Shown here: positions 16,308-27,572 of the stretch, piece after piece
Numbering within the stretch: position 1 is the stretch's first letter
Layout of the letters: every line of letters begins with the position of its first letter
DNA from: Rehaibacterium terrae
GTDB taxonomy: Bacteria; Pseudomonadota; Gammaproteobacteria; Xanthomonadales; Xanthomonadaceae
Reading direction: 5' to 3'
NCBI RefSeq assembly: GCF_014202935.1
Contig: NZ_JACHHX010000005.1
Location: forward strand, 1 to 64,000
DNA: 64,000 bases
Notes under the pieces: model-generated
The model's input: the letters and a program-made list of their open reading frames with translations, nothing else
Told to the model about the DNA's origin: nothing
The model's database searches: none
Position numbers and translations under genes: made by a program

Positions 16308-17948
16308 TCAGTCCGCGCTGGCGGATCCGACCAGCACGTGCACGCGCGGCAGGGTGATGCGGAAACAGCTGCCGCTGCCGGGCACGCCGTGGTGGCTGAG
16401 TATGGCCTGGTTGGCCTCGCACAGCTGGCGGGCGATGTACAGCCCGAGTCCGGTGCCGTGGGGGTTGGTGGTGAAGAACGGATCGAAGATCGCCTCGGCC
16501 ACCTTGGGCGGGATGCCGGGGCCGCGGTCGATCACCTCGACGATCGGCACGCCGCGCTCGTCGGCGCGCACCGCCAGGGTGACCCTGGCCGCCTCGCCGG
16601 GCAGCCGCCCGTAGGTCAGCGCGTTGTGGACCAGGATGGTGAGCACCTGCTGCAGATGGCTCGGGTCGACCATGGCGTGGATGCGCGGCTGCGCGCAGAC
16701 CACGGCGATCTCGTCGTTCTCCAGCGGATGGCTGATGCGGTAGTCGTCGGCGAAACGGCGCAGCCAGGGCGGCAGGTCCAGCGCCTCGGGCTGGGCGCGC
16801 TCGCGGCGGGCGATGCTGAGCACGTTCTGGATGATGCCGTTCATCCGCTGGCATTGGGCGTTGATGATCTCGACCAGCCGGCGGTCCGGTTCGGGCAGCG
16901 ACTCGCATTCCTCCAGCAGCTGGGCCGCGTAGCTGATGGCGGCCAGCGGATTGCGGATCTCGTGGGCGATGCTGGCCGAGAGACGGCCCAGCGTGGTCAG
17001 GGTGAGCTCCTCGGCGCGGCGCGAGTACAGCGTGGTGTCCTCCAGGAAGATCAATACCAGATCCTCGCTGGCCGACAGGCGGGTGAAGCGCGGGATCACC
17101 TCGGGCACGTCCTCGGCCAGCGCCACCGGCTCCATGCTCACCGGTTTGTCGTGCTGCCAGTGCCACAGCCGGCGTGACAGCTCGGGCGCGATGTCGCCGA
17201 GCCGGCGCTTGTCCGGGCTCGGGCTGCCGAGCAGGTGCCAGGCGGCCTCGTTGAACAGGCGCACCTGGTTGTCGCCGTCCACCACCAGCAGGCCGGTGCG
17301 CATGCGGCGGATGATCAGTTCGTTGATCTCGGCGAGGTTGGCCACTTCGGCGCCGCGCTGCTCGGCCAGTTCCTGGGTGGCGCGCATCTGCCGGCCGAGC
17401 AGGTGGGTGAAGACGGCGGTGGCCAGGTAGGTGACCGCGAACATCACCGGCTCGGCTGCCGGGCGGGCGTTGGTCTGCTGAAAGCCGGAGAGCACGTACT
17501 CGCCCATGACCATCGCGGCGGCGGCGACCGCGAAGCCCAGCCCGGCGCGCAGCGGCAGCAGCAGCGCGCCGGCGCCGATGTTGAACAGCAGCAGCAGCGA
17601 CACCCCGGCTTCCAGTCCGGTCAGGCTGTTGAGCGCGATGGCGGCCGCGACCAGGTCCAGGCCGAGGCCGGCCATCACCTGCCGGCGCAGGTCGAAGCGC
17701 GGCACACGCCCGGCCAGCAGCAGGGCGCTGGACAGCAGCAGGTAGACGACGGCGGCGGTCTGCGCCAGCAGCGGGTGGCGCAGCTCGGTGAAGGCGGCGC
17801 CGAACGGGCTGAAGGCGAGGAAGGCGAGGATGCCGGCCTCGAGGATGCGGTAGAGGGTGAAGAAATACAGCTCGCGGCGGAGGGCGGACTCGCCGCTGTG
17901 GTCGCCGCCGTTGCCGACATCGTTGGATCGATACCTGCGCTCGGCCAC
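16308..17948 (-). CDS. pilS: Sensor histidine kinase PilS
   Basis: PilS phosphorylates PilR to control type IV pilin expression. The GTG at 17948 has AGGAGG six bases upstream and gives 546 residues. Upstream codons lack family features. Six hydrophobic segments occupy about 20-195, followed by a PAS-like region, the dimerisation/phosphorylation helix [20 protein letters not shown] (His near 330), and a catalytic domain with an N-box VHNALTYG, G1 DRGPGIP and G2 [10 protein letters not shown]. The C-terminal [20 protein letters not shown] is typical of PilS. It is divergent from sucC. Its cognate regulator gene is displaced by about 5.7 kb. Confidence 0.92.
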   Translation of the reverse strand: MAERRYRSNDVGNGGDHSGESALRRELYFFTLYRILEAGILAFLAFSPFGAAFTELRHPLLAQTAAVVYLLLSSALLLAGRVPRFDLRRQVMAGLGLDLVAAAIALNSLTGLEAGVSLLLLFNIGAGALLLPLRAGLGFAVAAAAMVMGEYVLSGFQQTNARPAAEPVMFAVTYLATAVFTHLLGRQMRATQELAEQRGAEVANLAEINELIIRRMRTGLLVVDGDNQVRLFNEAAWHLLGSPSPDKRRLGDIAPELSRRLWHWQHDKPVSMEPVALAEDVPEVIPRFTRLSASEDLVLIFLEDTTLYSRRAEELTLTTLGRLSASIAHEIRNPLAAISYAAQLLEECESLPEPDRRLVEIINAQCQRMNGIIQNVLSIARRERAQPEALDLPPWLRRFADDYRISHPLENDEIAVVCAQPRIHAMVDPSHLQQVLTILVHNALTYGRLPGEAARVTLAVRADERGVPIVEVIDRGPGIPPKVAEAIFDPFFTTNPHGTGLGLYIARQLCEANQAILSHHGVPGSGSCFRITLPRVHVLVGSASAD

Positions 17949-18045
17949 GAGGCTCCTCCTGGGGCTGGGGGCAGTATAGGGCGGCGCGGGCCGGGCAGGC
18001 CCTCCCCGGTTTCCGGCGTCCCTGCACCGCCGCTCCGGTCTTTTT

Positions 18046-18073
18046 TGCTTCACGGCCCCCCATCCGCCAAAAT
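18046..18073 (+). promoter_or_regulatory. Candidate sucC promoter
   Basis: TTGCTT (18046-18051) and CAAAAT (18068-18073), 16 bp apart, lie about 85 bp upstream of the sucC ATG in the pilS-sucC divergent gap. The match to sigma-70 is moderate. Confidence 0.4.
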
Positions 18074-18157
18074 ACGCGGCCTGCCCCGGCCCCCGCGGTC
18101 CCGGCGGCCCGCTCCGGCGCGTGTTCCGCGCCGTCCCCCCCTGTCATCAGGTGTCGC

Positions 18158-19318
18158 ATGAACTTTCACGAGTATCAGGCCAAGGAACTGTTTGCCGAAT
18201 ACGGCATTCCCGTCCCCGCCGGGCGCATCGCCCGCACTGCCGAGGAGGCGGTCGATGCCGCCAAGGCCCTCGGCGGCGACTTCTGGGTGGTCAAGGCGCA
18301 GATCCATGCCGGCGGCCGCGGCAAGGCCGGCGGCGTCAAGCTGTGCAAGTCGCTGGACGCGGTGAAGGAGGCCGCCGGCGCCATGCTCGGCACCCGGATG
18401 GAAACCTACCAGACGGCCGGCCGCGCGCTGCCGGTGGACACGGTGCTGGTCACCGAGGCCAACGACATCGCCAAGGAGCTGTACCTGTCGGTGCTGGTGG
18501 ACCGTTCCGCCAAGGCCATCACCTTCATCGTCTCCGCCGAGGGCGGCGTCGAGATCGAGAAGGTGGCCGAGGAGAATCCCGACGCCATCCACGTCGTCAC
18601 GGTCAACTACGTGCAGGGCCTGCAGCCCTACCAGTGCCGCCAGGTCGGCTTCGCGATGGGCCTGAACCCCAAGCAGGTCAACCAGCTGACCAAGATCATG
18701 CTGGGTCTGTTCAGGCTGTTCAACGAGCGCGACCTCTCGCTGGTCGAGCTCAACCCGCTGGCCATCGTCAAGAGCGGTGATCTGGTCGCCCTCGACGGCA
18801 AGATCAACTCCGACGACAACGCCGACTTCCGCCAGCCCAGGCTGGTGGCGATGCGCGACATCCGCCAGGAGGACGAGACCGAGGTGCTGGCCAGCCAGCA
18901 CAACCTCAATTACGTGACCATGGACGGCACCATCGGCTGCATGGTCAACGGCGCGGGACTGGCGATGGCGACCATGGACGTCATCAAGCTCCACGGCGGC
19001 GAGCCGGCCAACTTCCTCGACGTCGGCGGCGGCGCCACCAAGGAACGCGTCACCGAGGCGTTCAAGCTGATCCTGTCCAGCGACAAGGTGAAGGCGATCT
19101 TCGTCAACATCTTCGGCGGCATCGTCCGCTGCGACATGATCGCCGAGGGCATCGTCGCGGCGGTCAAGGAAGTGGGCGTGAAGGTGCCGGTGATCGTGCG
19201 CCTGGAAGGCACCAACGTGGAGAAGGGCAAGGAGATCCTCAAGAACTCCGGCCTGGCCATCCAGCCCGCCGACGACATCAACGACGGTGCGAAGAAGGCC
19301 GTCGCCGCGGCCGCCTGA
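18158..19318 (+). CDS. sucC: Succinyl-CoA synthetase beta subunit
   Basis: SucC with SucD interconverts succinyl-CoA and succinate with ATP or GTP in the TCA cycle. The 386 residues match E. coli SucC (388). It starts [20 protein letters not shown] and has an ATP-grasp domain with [16 protein letters not shown]. The C-terminal CoA-ligase domain has [17 protein letters not shown] and [17 protein letters not shown]. sucD follows after 123 bp and the two are likely one operon ending at the terminator near 20383. In relatives sucCD also lies beside pilS. Confidence 0.98.
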   Translation: MNFHEYQAKELFAEYGIPVPAGRIARTAEEAVDAAKALGGDFWVVKAQIHAGGRGKAGGVKLCKSLDAVKEAAGAMLGTRMETYQTAGRALPVDTVLVTEANDIAKELYLSVLVDRSAKAITFIVSAEGGVEIEKVAEENPDAIHVVTVNYVQGLQPYQCRQVGFAMGLNPKQVNQLTKIMLGLFRLFNERDLSLVELNPLAIVKSGDLVALDGKINSDDNADFRQPRLVAMRDIRQEDETEVLASQHNLNYVTMDGTIGCMVNGAGLAMATMDVIKLHGGEPANFLDVGGGATKERVTEAFKLILSSDKVKAIFVNIFGGIVRCDMIAEGIVAAVKEVGVKVPVIVRLEGTNVEKGKEILKNSGLAIQPADDINDGAKKAVAAAA

Positions 19319-19441
19319 CACAAGCCAGCCCGACGTGGCCGGATGCAGGCGCATGGCGCCAGGATCCGGGAGCGACATGCCACGCGATTGCCCCGGATTC
19401 CGCTTTCGCTCCATCCGGGCCACGAAAACCAGGAAATCCCA

Positions 19442-20317
<876 letters not shown>

Positions 20318-20361
20318 GCCCCGGGCCGTGGCCTCCGCCACGGCGTCCCGGCAAAGGACAG

Positions 20362-20383
20362 GGCCGCCTCCGGGCGGCCTTTT
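20362..20383 (+). terminator. Intrinsic terminator after sucD
   Basis: GGCCGCC (20362-20368) and GGCGGCC (20373-20379) form a 7-bp stem with a TCCG loop, followed by TTTT. Confidence 0.85.
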
Positions 20384-20476
20384 CCGTGCCGCTCGCCATG
20401 CCGGCATACGAATGCAGCGCGGTGCGTCGCGTCGCGGCGTCGTGCTAGCGTGTCCGGGTTGAACACGGGACATGCC

Positions 20477-21943
20477 ATGACAGCCCCTTTGCGCCGCACC
20501 AAGATCCTCGCCACCCTCGGCCCCGCCACCGACACGCCGGGCCGCATCGAAGAGCTGCTCCGCGCCGGCGTGAACGTCGTGCGCCTGAACTTCTCCCACG
20601 GCACGTCCGAGCAGCACGCCGCGCGCGTGCGCAGCGTCCGTGAGGCCGCCGGGAAGCTCGGCCTGGAAGTCGGCGTGCTGGCCGACCTGCAGGGACCGAA
20701 GATCCGCATCGAGAAGTTCGCCACCGGCCGTGCCGAGCTCCGTGCCGGCCAACGTTTCGACCTGGTCTGCCGTGCCGACGCGCCGCCCGGCGATACGCGC
20801 AGCGTCGGCGTGAGCTACCTTGGTCTGGTCGACGACGTGCGCGCAGGCGACACCCTGCTGCTCGACGATGGCCTGGTCGCGCTGCGGGTGGAGGCGGTCG
20901 AGGGCGACACCATCCGCACCACCGTGCTCACCGACGGCGTGCTGTCCGACCGCAAGGGCCTCAACCGCCTCGGTGGCGGCCTGTCGCTGGGCGCGCTCAC
21001 CGATGCCGACCGCGAACACATCCGCGTCGCGGTGGGGCTGGAGGTGGACTTTCTCGCCGTCTCCTTCTGCCGCTCGGCCGAGGACATCCACGAAACCCGC
21101 CGCCTCGCCGCCGAGGCCGGCGGCCGGCCGCACCTGGTGGCCAAGATCGAGCGCGCCGAGGCGATCGCGAACCTGCGCGAGATCGTCGACGCCGCCGACG
21201 CGGTGATGGTGGCGCGCGGCGACCTGGGGGTGGAGATCGGCGACGCTGAGCTGCCCGGCCTGCAGAAGAAGATCATCCGCGAGGCGCTGGAGCGCAACCG
21301 CGTGGTGATCACCGCCACCCAGATGCTGCAGTCGATGGTGGACAACCCGATCCCGACCCGGGCCGAGGTGCTCGACGTCGCCAACGCGGTGATCGACGGC
21401 ACCGACGCGGTGATGCTGTCGGCCGAGACCGCCTCGGGCAGCTACCCGGTCAAGGCGGTGGAGGCGATGGTGCGCATCTGCCTCGGCGCCGAGCGCCAGT
21501 TCGACCACGACACCGATTTCGAGGCCGCCCCGCGCGGCCTGGCGCGCGCCGACCAGGCCATCGCGATGGCGACCATGTTCCTGACCGAGCACATCGACGT
21601 GCGCGGCATCGTCGCCCTGACCGAGTCCGGCGGCACCGCCCGCTACCTGTCGCGTTTCCGTTCCAACGTGCCGATCTACGGCCTGTCGCGGCACGCCGCG
21701 GCGCGCCGGCAGATGGCGCTGATGCGCGACGTCTACCCGGTGGCCTTCGACAGCCGCGGCCTGTCCTCGCGCGAGGCGGCCGGCAACGCCGTGCGCGAGC
21801 TCTTCGCGCTCGGTCTGCTGGCGGTCGGCGACCGGGTCGTGGTGACCAGCGGCGACAGCATGGAGTCCAAGGGCGCCACCAACACGCTGCGTCTGCTGGA
21901 AGTGGGCGAGGGCGGCGTGGCGGTCGGGCTGGGCGATCTCTGA
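20477..21943 (+). CDS. pyk: Pyruvate kinase
   Basis: This enzyme converts phosphoenolpyruvate and ADP to pyruvate and ATP. It is 488 residues from MTAPLRRTKILATLGPATD. Family motifs include RLNFSHGT, DLQGPKIRIEKF, VAKIERAEAI (active-site Lys region), MVARGDLGVEIG (metal-binding Glu and Asp) and MLSAETASGSYP. The C-terminal regulatory domain is complete. A GTG nine codons upstream exists, but the ATG at 20477 fits the family. The gene lies between the sucD terminator and the fba promoter and is likely monocistronic. Confidence 0.97.
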   Translation: MTAPLRRTKILATLGPATDTPGRIEELLRAGVNVVRLNFSHGTSEQHAARVRSVREAAGKLGLEVGVLADLQGPKIRIEKFATGRAELRAGQRFDLVCRADAPPGDTRSVGVSYLGLVDDVRAGDTLLLDDGLVALRVEAVEGDTIRTTVLTDGVLSDRKGLNRLGGGLSLGALTDADREHIRVAVGLEVDFLAVSFCRSAEDIHETRRLAAEAGGRPHLVAKIERAEAIANLREIVDAADAVMVARGDLGVEIGDAELPGLQKKIIREALERNRVVITATQMLQSMVDNPIPTRAEVLDVANAVIDGTDAVMLSAETASGSYPVKAVEAMVRICLGAERQFDHDTDFEAAPRGLARADQAIAMATMFLTEHIDVRGIVALTESGGTARYLSRFRSNVPIYGLSRHAAARRQMALMRDVYPVAFDSRGLSSREAAGNAVRELFALGLLAVGDRVVVTSGDSMESKGATNTLRLLEVGEGGVAVGLGDL

Positions 21944-21979
21944 GCGGTGTCACGGCCGGGGGCGCCGCGGACGGAGGAA

Positions 21980-22008
21980 ATGACCCCGGCTGCTCAGCGA
22001 CCTATAAT
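21980..22008 (+). promoter_or_regulatory. Sigma-70 promoter for fba
   Basis: ATGACC (21980-21985) and a consensus TATAAT (22003-22008) are separated by 17 bp, ending 39 bp upstream of the fba ATG. Confidence 0.7.
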
Positions 22009-22047
22009 GCCGGGCTTACCTTCCCACACCGCACAACGGATCCCCTC

Positions 22048-23058
22048 ATGAGCATCGAGCAGCTGGAAGAGACCGCCCGCGCCATGGTCGCCCCCGGCAA
22101 GGGCATCATCGCCATCGACGAATCCACCAACACCATCCGCAAGCGCTTCGATGCGGTCGGGCTGGAGTGCACCGAGGAAAACCGCCGCGCCTACCGCGAG
22201 ATGCTGCTGACCACGCCGGGCCTGGGCGAGCACATCTCCGGCGCGATCCTCTACGACGAGACCATCCGCCAGAAGACCCGCGACGGCGTGCCCTTCACCC
22301 AGGTGATGATGAAGAACGGCATCATCCCGGGCATCAAGGTCGACAAGGGCACCTTCCCGCTGGCCGGGTGCCCGGGCGAGGTCGTGACCGAGGGCCTGGA
22401 CGGCCTGCGCGACCGCCTCAAGGAGTACTACGCGCTGGGTGCCCGCTTCGCCAAGTGGCGCGCGGTGATCAACATCGGCGACGACATCCCCACCGGCACC
22501 TGCATCGAGGCCAACAGCCACGCGTTGGCGCGCTACGCCTCGCTGTGCCAGGAGAACGGCCTGGTGCCGATGGTCGAGCCGGAAGTGCTGATGGACGGCA
22601 GCCATGACATCGAGACCTGCTACGAGGTCACCGAGGTGGTGCTGCGCTCGCTGTTCGGCGCCCTGTACGACTTCGACGTGATGCTCGAGGGCACCATCCT
22701 CAAGGCCTCGATGGTGCTGCCGGGCAAGGACTGCGCCGAGAAGGCCAGCGTCGAGGAAGTCGCCGCCGCCACCGTGCGCTGCCTGAAGTCCAGCGTGCCG
22801 GCGGTGCTGCCGGGCATCGTGTTCCTCTCCGGCGGCCAGTCCGACGAGGAGGCCACCGCCCACCTGGACGCGATGAACCGCATGGGGCCGCACCCGTGGC
22901 CGCTGAGCTTCTCCTACGGCCGCGCCATGCAGTCGGCCGCGCTGAAGCTGTGGGCCAAGGACATGGCCGGCAACTACGCCGCCGCGCAGAAGACCGTCGC
23001 CCAGCGCGCCAGGGAAAACGGCCTGGCCGCCCTGGGCCAGTGGACGAAGGCCGCGTAA
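22048..23058 (+). CDS. fba: Class I fructose-bisphosphate aldolase
   Basis: This enzyme splits fructose 1,6-bisphosphate into two trioses by a Schiff-base mechanism. The 336-residue protein belongs to the animal/plant-like class I group rather than the metal-dependent class II enzymes of E. coli. It has GKGIIAIDESTNTIRKRF near the N terminus, FAKWRAVINIG, and EGTILKASMVLPG, which carries the Schiff-base lysine. PGIVFLSGGQSDEEAT and FSYGRAMQ also match. It has its own promoter and a strong terminator and so is a single-gene unit. Confidence 0.96.
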   Translation: MSIEQLEETARAMVAPGKGIIAIDESTNTIRKRFDAVGLECTEENRRAYREMLLTTPGLGEHISGAILYDETIRQKTRDGVPFTQVMMKNGIIPGIKVDKGTFPLAGCPGEVVTEGLDGLRDRLKEYYALGARFAKWRAVINIGDDIPTGTCIEANSHALARYASLCQENGLVPMVEPEVLMDGSHDIETCYEVTEVVLRSLFGALYDFDVMLEGTILKASMVLPGKDCAEKASVEEVAAATVRCLKSSVPAVLPGIVFLSGGQSDEEATAHLDAMNRMGPHPWPLSFSYGRAMQSAALKLWAKDMAGNYAAAQKTVAQRARENGLAALGQWTKAA

Positions 23059-23088
23059 GCGCCGCCCGAGCCAACGCTGCAACGACGG

Positions 23089-23117
23089 ACGCCGGCCTCG
23101 GGCCGGCGTTCGTTTTT
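23089..23117 (+). terminator. Intrinsic terminator after fba
   Basis: ACGCCGGCC (23089-23097) and GGCCGGCGT (23101-23109) form a perfect 9-bp stem, followed by TCG and TTTTT. Confidence 0.9.
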
Positions 23118-23160
23118 CCGGTTCGCGGCAGGTGTCACGGAACGAACGAAGCCACGCTTC

Positions 23161-23335
23161 GGTGCGGGAGCCGTTGTCCCGCGGCGCAGCGGCTCCTGCC
23201 GTGACCCGGGAGAGCGGAGGAGTGAGTGAAGAGGAGCGAGAAGTGAGAGAGGAGCATGGCTTCGAGACGCCGGCGCATCCCCTCGTTTCCCACTCCTCTT
23301 CACTCATTCCTCTTCACGCACTTCTCGCCTCCCCG
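23161..23335. repeat. Palindromic and purine/pyrimidine-skewed repeat region
   Basis: The gap between the fba terminator and the macro-domain gene holds a GGAGCCG/CGGCTCC palindrome (about 23167-23196). A purine tract follows at 23209-23255, then a pyrimidine tract at 23279-23335. The blocks GAGTGAAGAGGA and GCGAGAAGTG occur on one strand in the first tract and complemented in the second, so the tracts form an imperfect inverted repeat. No coding region is supported. Confidence 0.55.
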
Positions 23336-23415
23336 GTCGCTGCTGAAGCCGTCAGCCTCGGCAGGCGACGAGGTCGTTCCTGCAAAGAGCGTTGCCTGCG
23401 GCTTCCGTGGCGGGC

Positions 23416-23940
23416 TTACCGCGCCTGCAGCGCCGTGCGATACACCTGCGCCATCCCGGCGCCGAAGCAGCAGAACAGCACGCGCTCCGGGAGCGCATGC
23501 GTCGCCAGCCAGTCGCGGACCGCATGCACCGCGACCTGCACGGCCAACTCGGGCGGATAGCCGTACACGCCGCAGCTGATCGCCGGGAACGCGATCGAGC
23601 CGATGCCGTGCGCCTCGGCCAGCCGCAGCGATTCGTGGTAGCAGGCGGCGAGCAGCTCGGGTTCGCCCGACGCGCCGCCATGCCACACCGGGCCGACGGT
23701 GTGGATCACGTATCGCGCCGGTAGCCGATGGCCGCCGGTGATGCGTGCCTGTCCGGTGGGACAGCGCACGCCGGGCCGCACTTCCGGCACCGCGCGGCAA
23801 GCTTCGAGCAAACCCGGCCCCGCCGCGCGATGGATCGCGCCGTCGACGCCGCCACCGCCCAGCATCCGCTCGTTGGCGGCGTTGACGATCGCGTCGACCG
23901 TCAGCCGGGTGATGTCGCCCTCGACCACTTCGATACGCAC
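23416..23940 (-). CDS. Macro-domain ADP-ribose / O-acetyl-ADP-ribose hydrolase
   Basis: This is a 174-residue macro-domain protein, close to E. coli YmdB in length. From the GTG at 23940 it reads VRIEVVEGDITRLTVDAIVN, then AANERMLGGGGVDGAIHRAAG (ADP-ribose-binding loop), GHRLPARYVIHTVGPVWHGG and FPAISCGVYGYP. Such proteins remove the acetyl group of O-acetyl-ADP-ribose or ADP-ribose from targets. The frame extends 39 codons further upstream without family similarity. It is divergent from the nap operon, sharing a 191-bp gap. Confidence 0.9.
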   Translation of the reverse strand: MRIEVVEGDITRLTVDAIVNAANERMLGGGGVDGAIHRAAGPGLLEACRAVPEVRPGVRCPTGQARITGGHRLPARYVIHTVGPVWHGGASGEPELLAACYHESLRLAEAHGIGSIAFPAISCGVYGYPPELAVQVAVHAVRDWLATHALPERVLFCCFGAGMAQVYRTALQAR

Positions 23941-24131
23941 GCGTGGATGATACGCCCAGGGTATGGACACGACTGCGTCGCCGGCGCATGCGTTCTTCTC
24001 CACCAATGCCGCGAGACGGGTCGTACGATTTGCTGCGCCGCAAGATTGGCCTGCCATGCGTGTCGGGGCTATCCTCGAAACCCGTCGCCGTCCACGCCGG
24101 CACCGACCAGTCCTCCGCTGAAGGAGACGAC

Positions 24132-24293
24132 GTGTCCGCCACGCCGCCTGACGTCAACCGGCGCCGCCGGGAACTGTGGGTGTTCGTGTTCCTGACTGTG
24201 GTGCTGTTCCCGCTGCTGGCGGTGGGGATCGTCTCGGGCTACGGATTCGTGGTCTGGATCTGGCAGATCTTCACCGGCCCACCCGGGGTGTGA
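24132..24293 (+). CDS. napE: NapE, small membrane protein of nitrate reductase operon
   Basis: This 53-residue protein starts at a GTG with AAGGAG five bases upstream. It has one membrane helix (WVFVFLTVVLFPLLAVGIVS, then a GYGFVVWIWQ aromatic end), typical of NapE. The role of NapE in periplasmic nitrate reduction is unclear. It is the first gene of napEFDABC; the next gene starts 2 bp after its stop. I saw no FNR box in the upstream gap. Confidence 0.88.
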   Translation: MSATPPDVNRRRRELWVFVFLTVVLFPLLAVGIVSGYGFVVWIWQIFTGPPGV

Positions 24294-24295
24294 AT

Positions 24296-24805
24296 ATGCC
24301 CACGCCGGCCGTCCCCGACCCCTCGCGTCGTGCCTTCCTGCGCGGCCGGCCGCGCCCGGCGCCGACGGTGCGGCCGCCGTGGGCGCTGGCGGAAGGCGGC
24401 TTCCTGGATGCCTGCACGCGCTGCGCCGAATGCGTCCGCGCCTGTCCCGAGCGCATCCTGAAGCTCGGCGACGGCGGCTATCCGACGGTCGATTTCTCCG
24501 CCGGCGAGTGCACCTTCTGCCAGGAGTGCGTGGTGGTGTGCGAGCCGCGCGCACTCGACCTGACCCGAGTCCACATCCCGTGGCACTGGGTCGCCGGCAT
24601 CGCCGACACCTGTCTGGCTCGCCAGGGCATCGTCTGCGAGGGCTGCCGTGACGCCTGCCCAGAACATGCGATCCGCTTCCCGCCGCTGGGCGCGGTGGCG
24701 CGGCCGGTGCTCGATGCCGCGCTGTGCACCGGCTGCGGCGCCTGTCTGCGGGTCTGCCCGCCTGGCGCGATCGCTTTGCGCGACCGGCACGGAGAGGCTG
24801 CATGA
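24296..24805 (+). CDS. napF: NapF, 4Fe-4S ferredoxin-type protein
   Basis: This cytoplasmic iron-sulfur protein helps NapA maturation or electron supply. The 169 residues carry four Cys clusters: CTRCAECVRACP, CTFCQECVVVCEP, CEGCRDACP and CTGCGACLRVCPPG. The N terminus (PSRRAFLRGRP) is Tat-like but lacks a hydrophobic stretch, as in other NapF. It ends overlapping napD by 4 bp (ATGA). Confidence 0.93.
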   Translation: MPTPAVPDPSRRAFLRGRPRPAPTVRPPWALAEGGFLDACTRCAECVRACPERILKLGDGGYPTVDFSAGECTFCQECVVVCEPRALDLTRVHIPWHWVAGIADTCLARQGIVCEGCRDACPEHAIRFPPLGAVARPVLDAALCTGCGACLRVCPPGAIALRDRHGEAA

Positions 24806-25083
24806 GCGCACTGTTGCACATCGCCAGTTTCGTCGTCCACCACCGCCCGGAGGCCGCCGCGGCGCTCGACGCCGCGCTCGCCCGCCTCTCTGGCATCGAG
24901 CTGGCGCTGCGCGGGGACGGGCGCAGTGTGCTGCTGTGCGAGGGCGACAGCGAGACCGCGCTGCTCGATCGCGTCGAGGTGCTGCGCGCGCTCGATGGCG
25001 TGATCGGCGTGAGCCTGGTCTACCACCACGCCGAACCGTGCGAAGCCTTGATCAGGGAGATCGCCGATGACCACGCGCCGTGA
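24802..25083 (+). CDS. napD: NapD, NapA-specific chaperone
   Basis: This is a 93-residue cytoplasmic chaperone that binds the Tat signal of NapA. It reads [20 protein letters not shown] with a small ferredoxin-like fold, as in the family. The start ATG at 24802 overlaps the napF stop, and its end overlaps the napA start by 17 bp, so translation of napF, napD and napA is coupled. Confidence 0.9.
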   Translation: MSALLHIASFVVHHRPEAAAALDAALARLSGIELALRGDGRSVLLCEGDSETALLDRVEVLRALDGVIGVSLVYHHAEPCEALIREIADDHAP

Positions 25084-27559
25084 CTTCATCCGCCAGTCTG
25101 CCGTCGCCACCGCCGCCGCGGCGGCCGGCATCGGCCTGCCCGCCGCGGCGCAGAACGTGCTGCTGGAGCGTCCCGCCACCGAGATGAAGTGGGACAAGGC
25201 GCCGTGCCGTTTCTGCGGCACCGGCTGCGGCATCAACGTCGCGGTCAAGGACGGTCGCGTGGTCGCCACCCACGGCGACATTCACGCCGAGGTCAACCGC
25301 GGCCTGAACTGCGTCAAGGGCTATTTCCTCTCCAAGATCATGTACGGCAGCGACCGTCTGACCCGCCCGCTGCTGCGCAAGAAGAACGGCGTCTACGACA
25401 AGAACGGCGAGTTCGAGCCGGTCGGCTGGGACGAGGCCTTCGACGTGATGGCCGCGCAGTTCAAGCGCGTGCTCAGGGAGAAGGGGCCGGAAGCGGTCGG
25501 CATGTTCGGCTCCGGTCAGTGGACGATCTGGGAGGGCTACGCCGCCAACAAGCTGTTCAAGGCAGGTTTCCGCAGCAACAACATCGACCCCAACGCACGC
25601 CACTGCATGGCTTCGGCGGTGATGGGCTTCATGCGCACCTTCGGGATGGACGAGCCGATGGGCGTGTACGACGACATCGAGCACGCCGACGCCTTCGTGC
25701 TGTGGGGTTCGAACATGGCCGAGATGCACCCGATCCTGTGGACACGGGTGGCCGACCGCCGGCTCTCGCATCCGCACGTCAAGGTGGCGGTGCTGTCCAC
25801 CTTCGAGCACCGCAGCTTCGACCTGGCCGACCTCCCGATCGTCTTCAAGCCGCAGACCGATCTGGTCATCCTCAACTACATCGCCAACCACATCATCCAG
25901 GCCGGCCGGGTCAACCGCGACTTCGTCGACCGGCATACCCGCTTCATGCGCGGCAACGACGACATCGGCTACGGCCTGCGTCCCGGGCATCCGCTGCAAC
26001 AGGCGGCGAAGAACGCCGCCGACCCGGGCGGCGGCCAACCGATCGGGTTTGAGGAGTTCGCCGCCTTCGTGCGGCCTTACACGCTGGAACACACGGTACG
26101 CATGACCGGCGTCGACCGCGGTTGGCTGCAGCAGCTCGCCGAGCTGTACGCTGACCCGAAGACGAAAGTGACGAGCTTCTGGACCATGGGCTTCAACCAG
26201 CACACGCGCGGCGTGTGGGCCAACAACATGGTCTACAACCTGCACCTGCTGACCGGGAAGATCGCCACGCCCGGCAACAGCCCGTTCTCGCTCACCGGCC
26301 AGCCATCGGCCTGCGGCACCGCGCGCGAGGTCGGCACCTTCTCGCACCGGCTGCCGGCCGACATGGTGGTGACCAACCCCGAGCACCGCAGGAAGGCCGA
26401 GGACATCTGGAAGTTGCCCCCCGGCACCCTCCAGGAAAAACCCGGCCTGCACGCCGTCGAGCAGAACCGCGCGCTTCGCGACGGCCGCCTCAACGCCTAC
26501 TGGGTGATGGTCAACAACAACCTGCAGGCGGCGGCGAACATCAATGAGGAGGGGCTGCCGGGCTACCGCAACCCGGACAACTTCATCGTTGTGTCCGAGG
26601 CCTATCCGACCGTCACCGCACAGGCTGCCGATCTGATCCTGCCGGCCGCGATGTGGGTGGAAAAGGAAGGCGCCTACGGCAATGCCGAGCGCCGCACCCA
26701 GTTCTGGCACCAGTTGGTGAAGGCGCCCGGCGAGGCGCGCTCGGACCTGTGGCAGCTGATGGAGTTCTCCAAGCGCTTCACCACCGACGAGTGCTGGCCG
26801 GAGGAACTGCTCGCCGCCCATCCGGACTATCGCGGCAAGACCCTGTTCGAGGTGCTGTTCCGCAACGGCCAGGTCGATGCCTTTCCGTTGAGCGACATCG
26901 CGGCAGGCTACGACAACGACGAGTCGCGCGCCTTCGGCTTCTACGTGCAGAAGGGCCTGTTCGAGGAATACGCCCGCTTCGGCCGCGGCAAAGGCAAGGA
27001 TTTCGCCGACTTCGACACCTACCACCGCGTGCGCGGTCTGCGCTGGCCGGTGGTGGGCGGCAAGGAGACGCTGTGGCGCTACCGCGAGGGCAGCGATCCG
27101 TACGTGAAGGAAGGCGAGGGCTGGAGGTTCTACGGCAACGCCGACGGCAAGGCGGTGATCTGGGCGCTGCCCTACGAGCCGCCGCACGAGTCACCCGACG
27201 CCGAGTTCGACCTGTGGCTGGTCACCGGCCGCGTGCTCGAGCACTGGCATTCGGGCTCGATGACCATGCGCGTGCCCGAGCTGTACCGCAGCTTCCCGCA
27301 GGCACCGGTGTTCATGCACCCCGACGATGCCGCCGCGCGCGGCCTGCGCCGCGGCGACGAGGCGCGGATCCAGTCGCGGCGCGGCGAGATCGTCGCCCGC
27401 GTGGAGACGCGCGGACGCAACCGGCCGCCACGCGGGATGGTGTTCGTGCCCTGGTTCGATGCCAGCGTGCTGGTCAACAAGCTGTTGATCGATGCCAACG
27501 ACCCGATCTCGCGGCAGACCGATTTCAAGAAATGCGCCTGCCGCATCGCGCGGGCCTGA
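25067..27559 (+). CDS. napA: Periplasmic nitrate reductase catalytic subunit
   Basis: NapA reduces nitrate to nitrite in the periplasm with a bis-MGD molybdenum cofactor and one [4Fe-4S] cluster. The 830-residue chain opens with a Tat signal ([10 protein letters not shown]). Cluster cysteines are C47, C50, C54 and C82. The Mo ligand is C180 in NARHCMAS. The C-terminal molybdopterin dinucleotide-binding domain includes [15 protein letters not shown]. The signal peptide, NapD and electron donors NapB and NapC are all encoded here, so the system looks functional. Confidence 0.98.
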   Translation: MTTRRDFIRQSAVATAAAAAGIGLPAAAQNVLLERPATEMKWDKAPCRFCGTGCGINVAVKDGRVVATHGDIHAEVNRGLNCVKGYFLSKIMYGSDRLTRPLLRKKNGVYDKNGEFEPVGWDEAFDVMAAQFKRVLREKGPEAVGMFGSGQWTIWEGYAANKLFKAGFRSNNIDPNARHCMASAVMGFMRTFGMDEPMGVYDDIEHADAFVLWGSNMAEMHPILWTRVADRRLSHPHVKVAVLSTFEHRSFDLADLPIVFKPQTDLVILNYIANHIIQAGRVNRDFVDRHTRFMRGNDDIGYGLRPGHPLQQAAKNAADPGGGQPIGFEEFAAFVRPYTLEHTVRMTGVDRGWLQQLAELYADPKTKVTSFWTMGFNQHTRGVWANNMVYNLHLLTGKIATPGNSPFSLTGQPSACGTAREVGTFSHRLPADMVVTNPEHRRKAEDIWKLPPGTLQEKPGLHAVEQNRALRDGRLNAYWVMVNNNLQAAANINEEGLPGYRNPDNFIVVSEAYPTVTAQAADLILPAAMWVEKEGAYGNAERRTQFWHQLVKAPGEARSDLWQLMEFSKRFTTDECWPEELLAAHPDYRGKTLFEVLFRNGQVDAFPLSDIAAGYDNDESRAFGFYVQKGLFEEYARFGRGKGKDFADFDTYHRVRGLRWPVVGGKETLWRYREGSDPYVKEGEGWRFYGNADGKAVIWALPYEPPHESPDAEFDLWLVTGRVLEHWHSGSMTMRVPELYRSFPQAPVFMHPDDAAARGLRRGDEARIQSRRGEIVARVETRGRNRPPRGMVFVPWFDASVLVNKLLIDANDPISRQTDFKKCACRIARA

Positions 27560-27572
27560 GGGAGGGAGACCG

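Noticed and set aside
24000-24131. FNR box upstream of napE
   Set aside because: No sequence close to TTGATnnnnATCAA was found; the nearest AT-rich words lack the second half-site.
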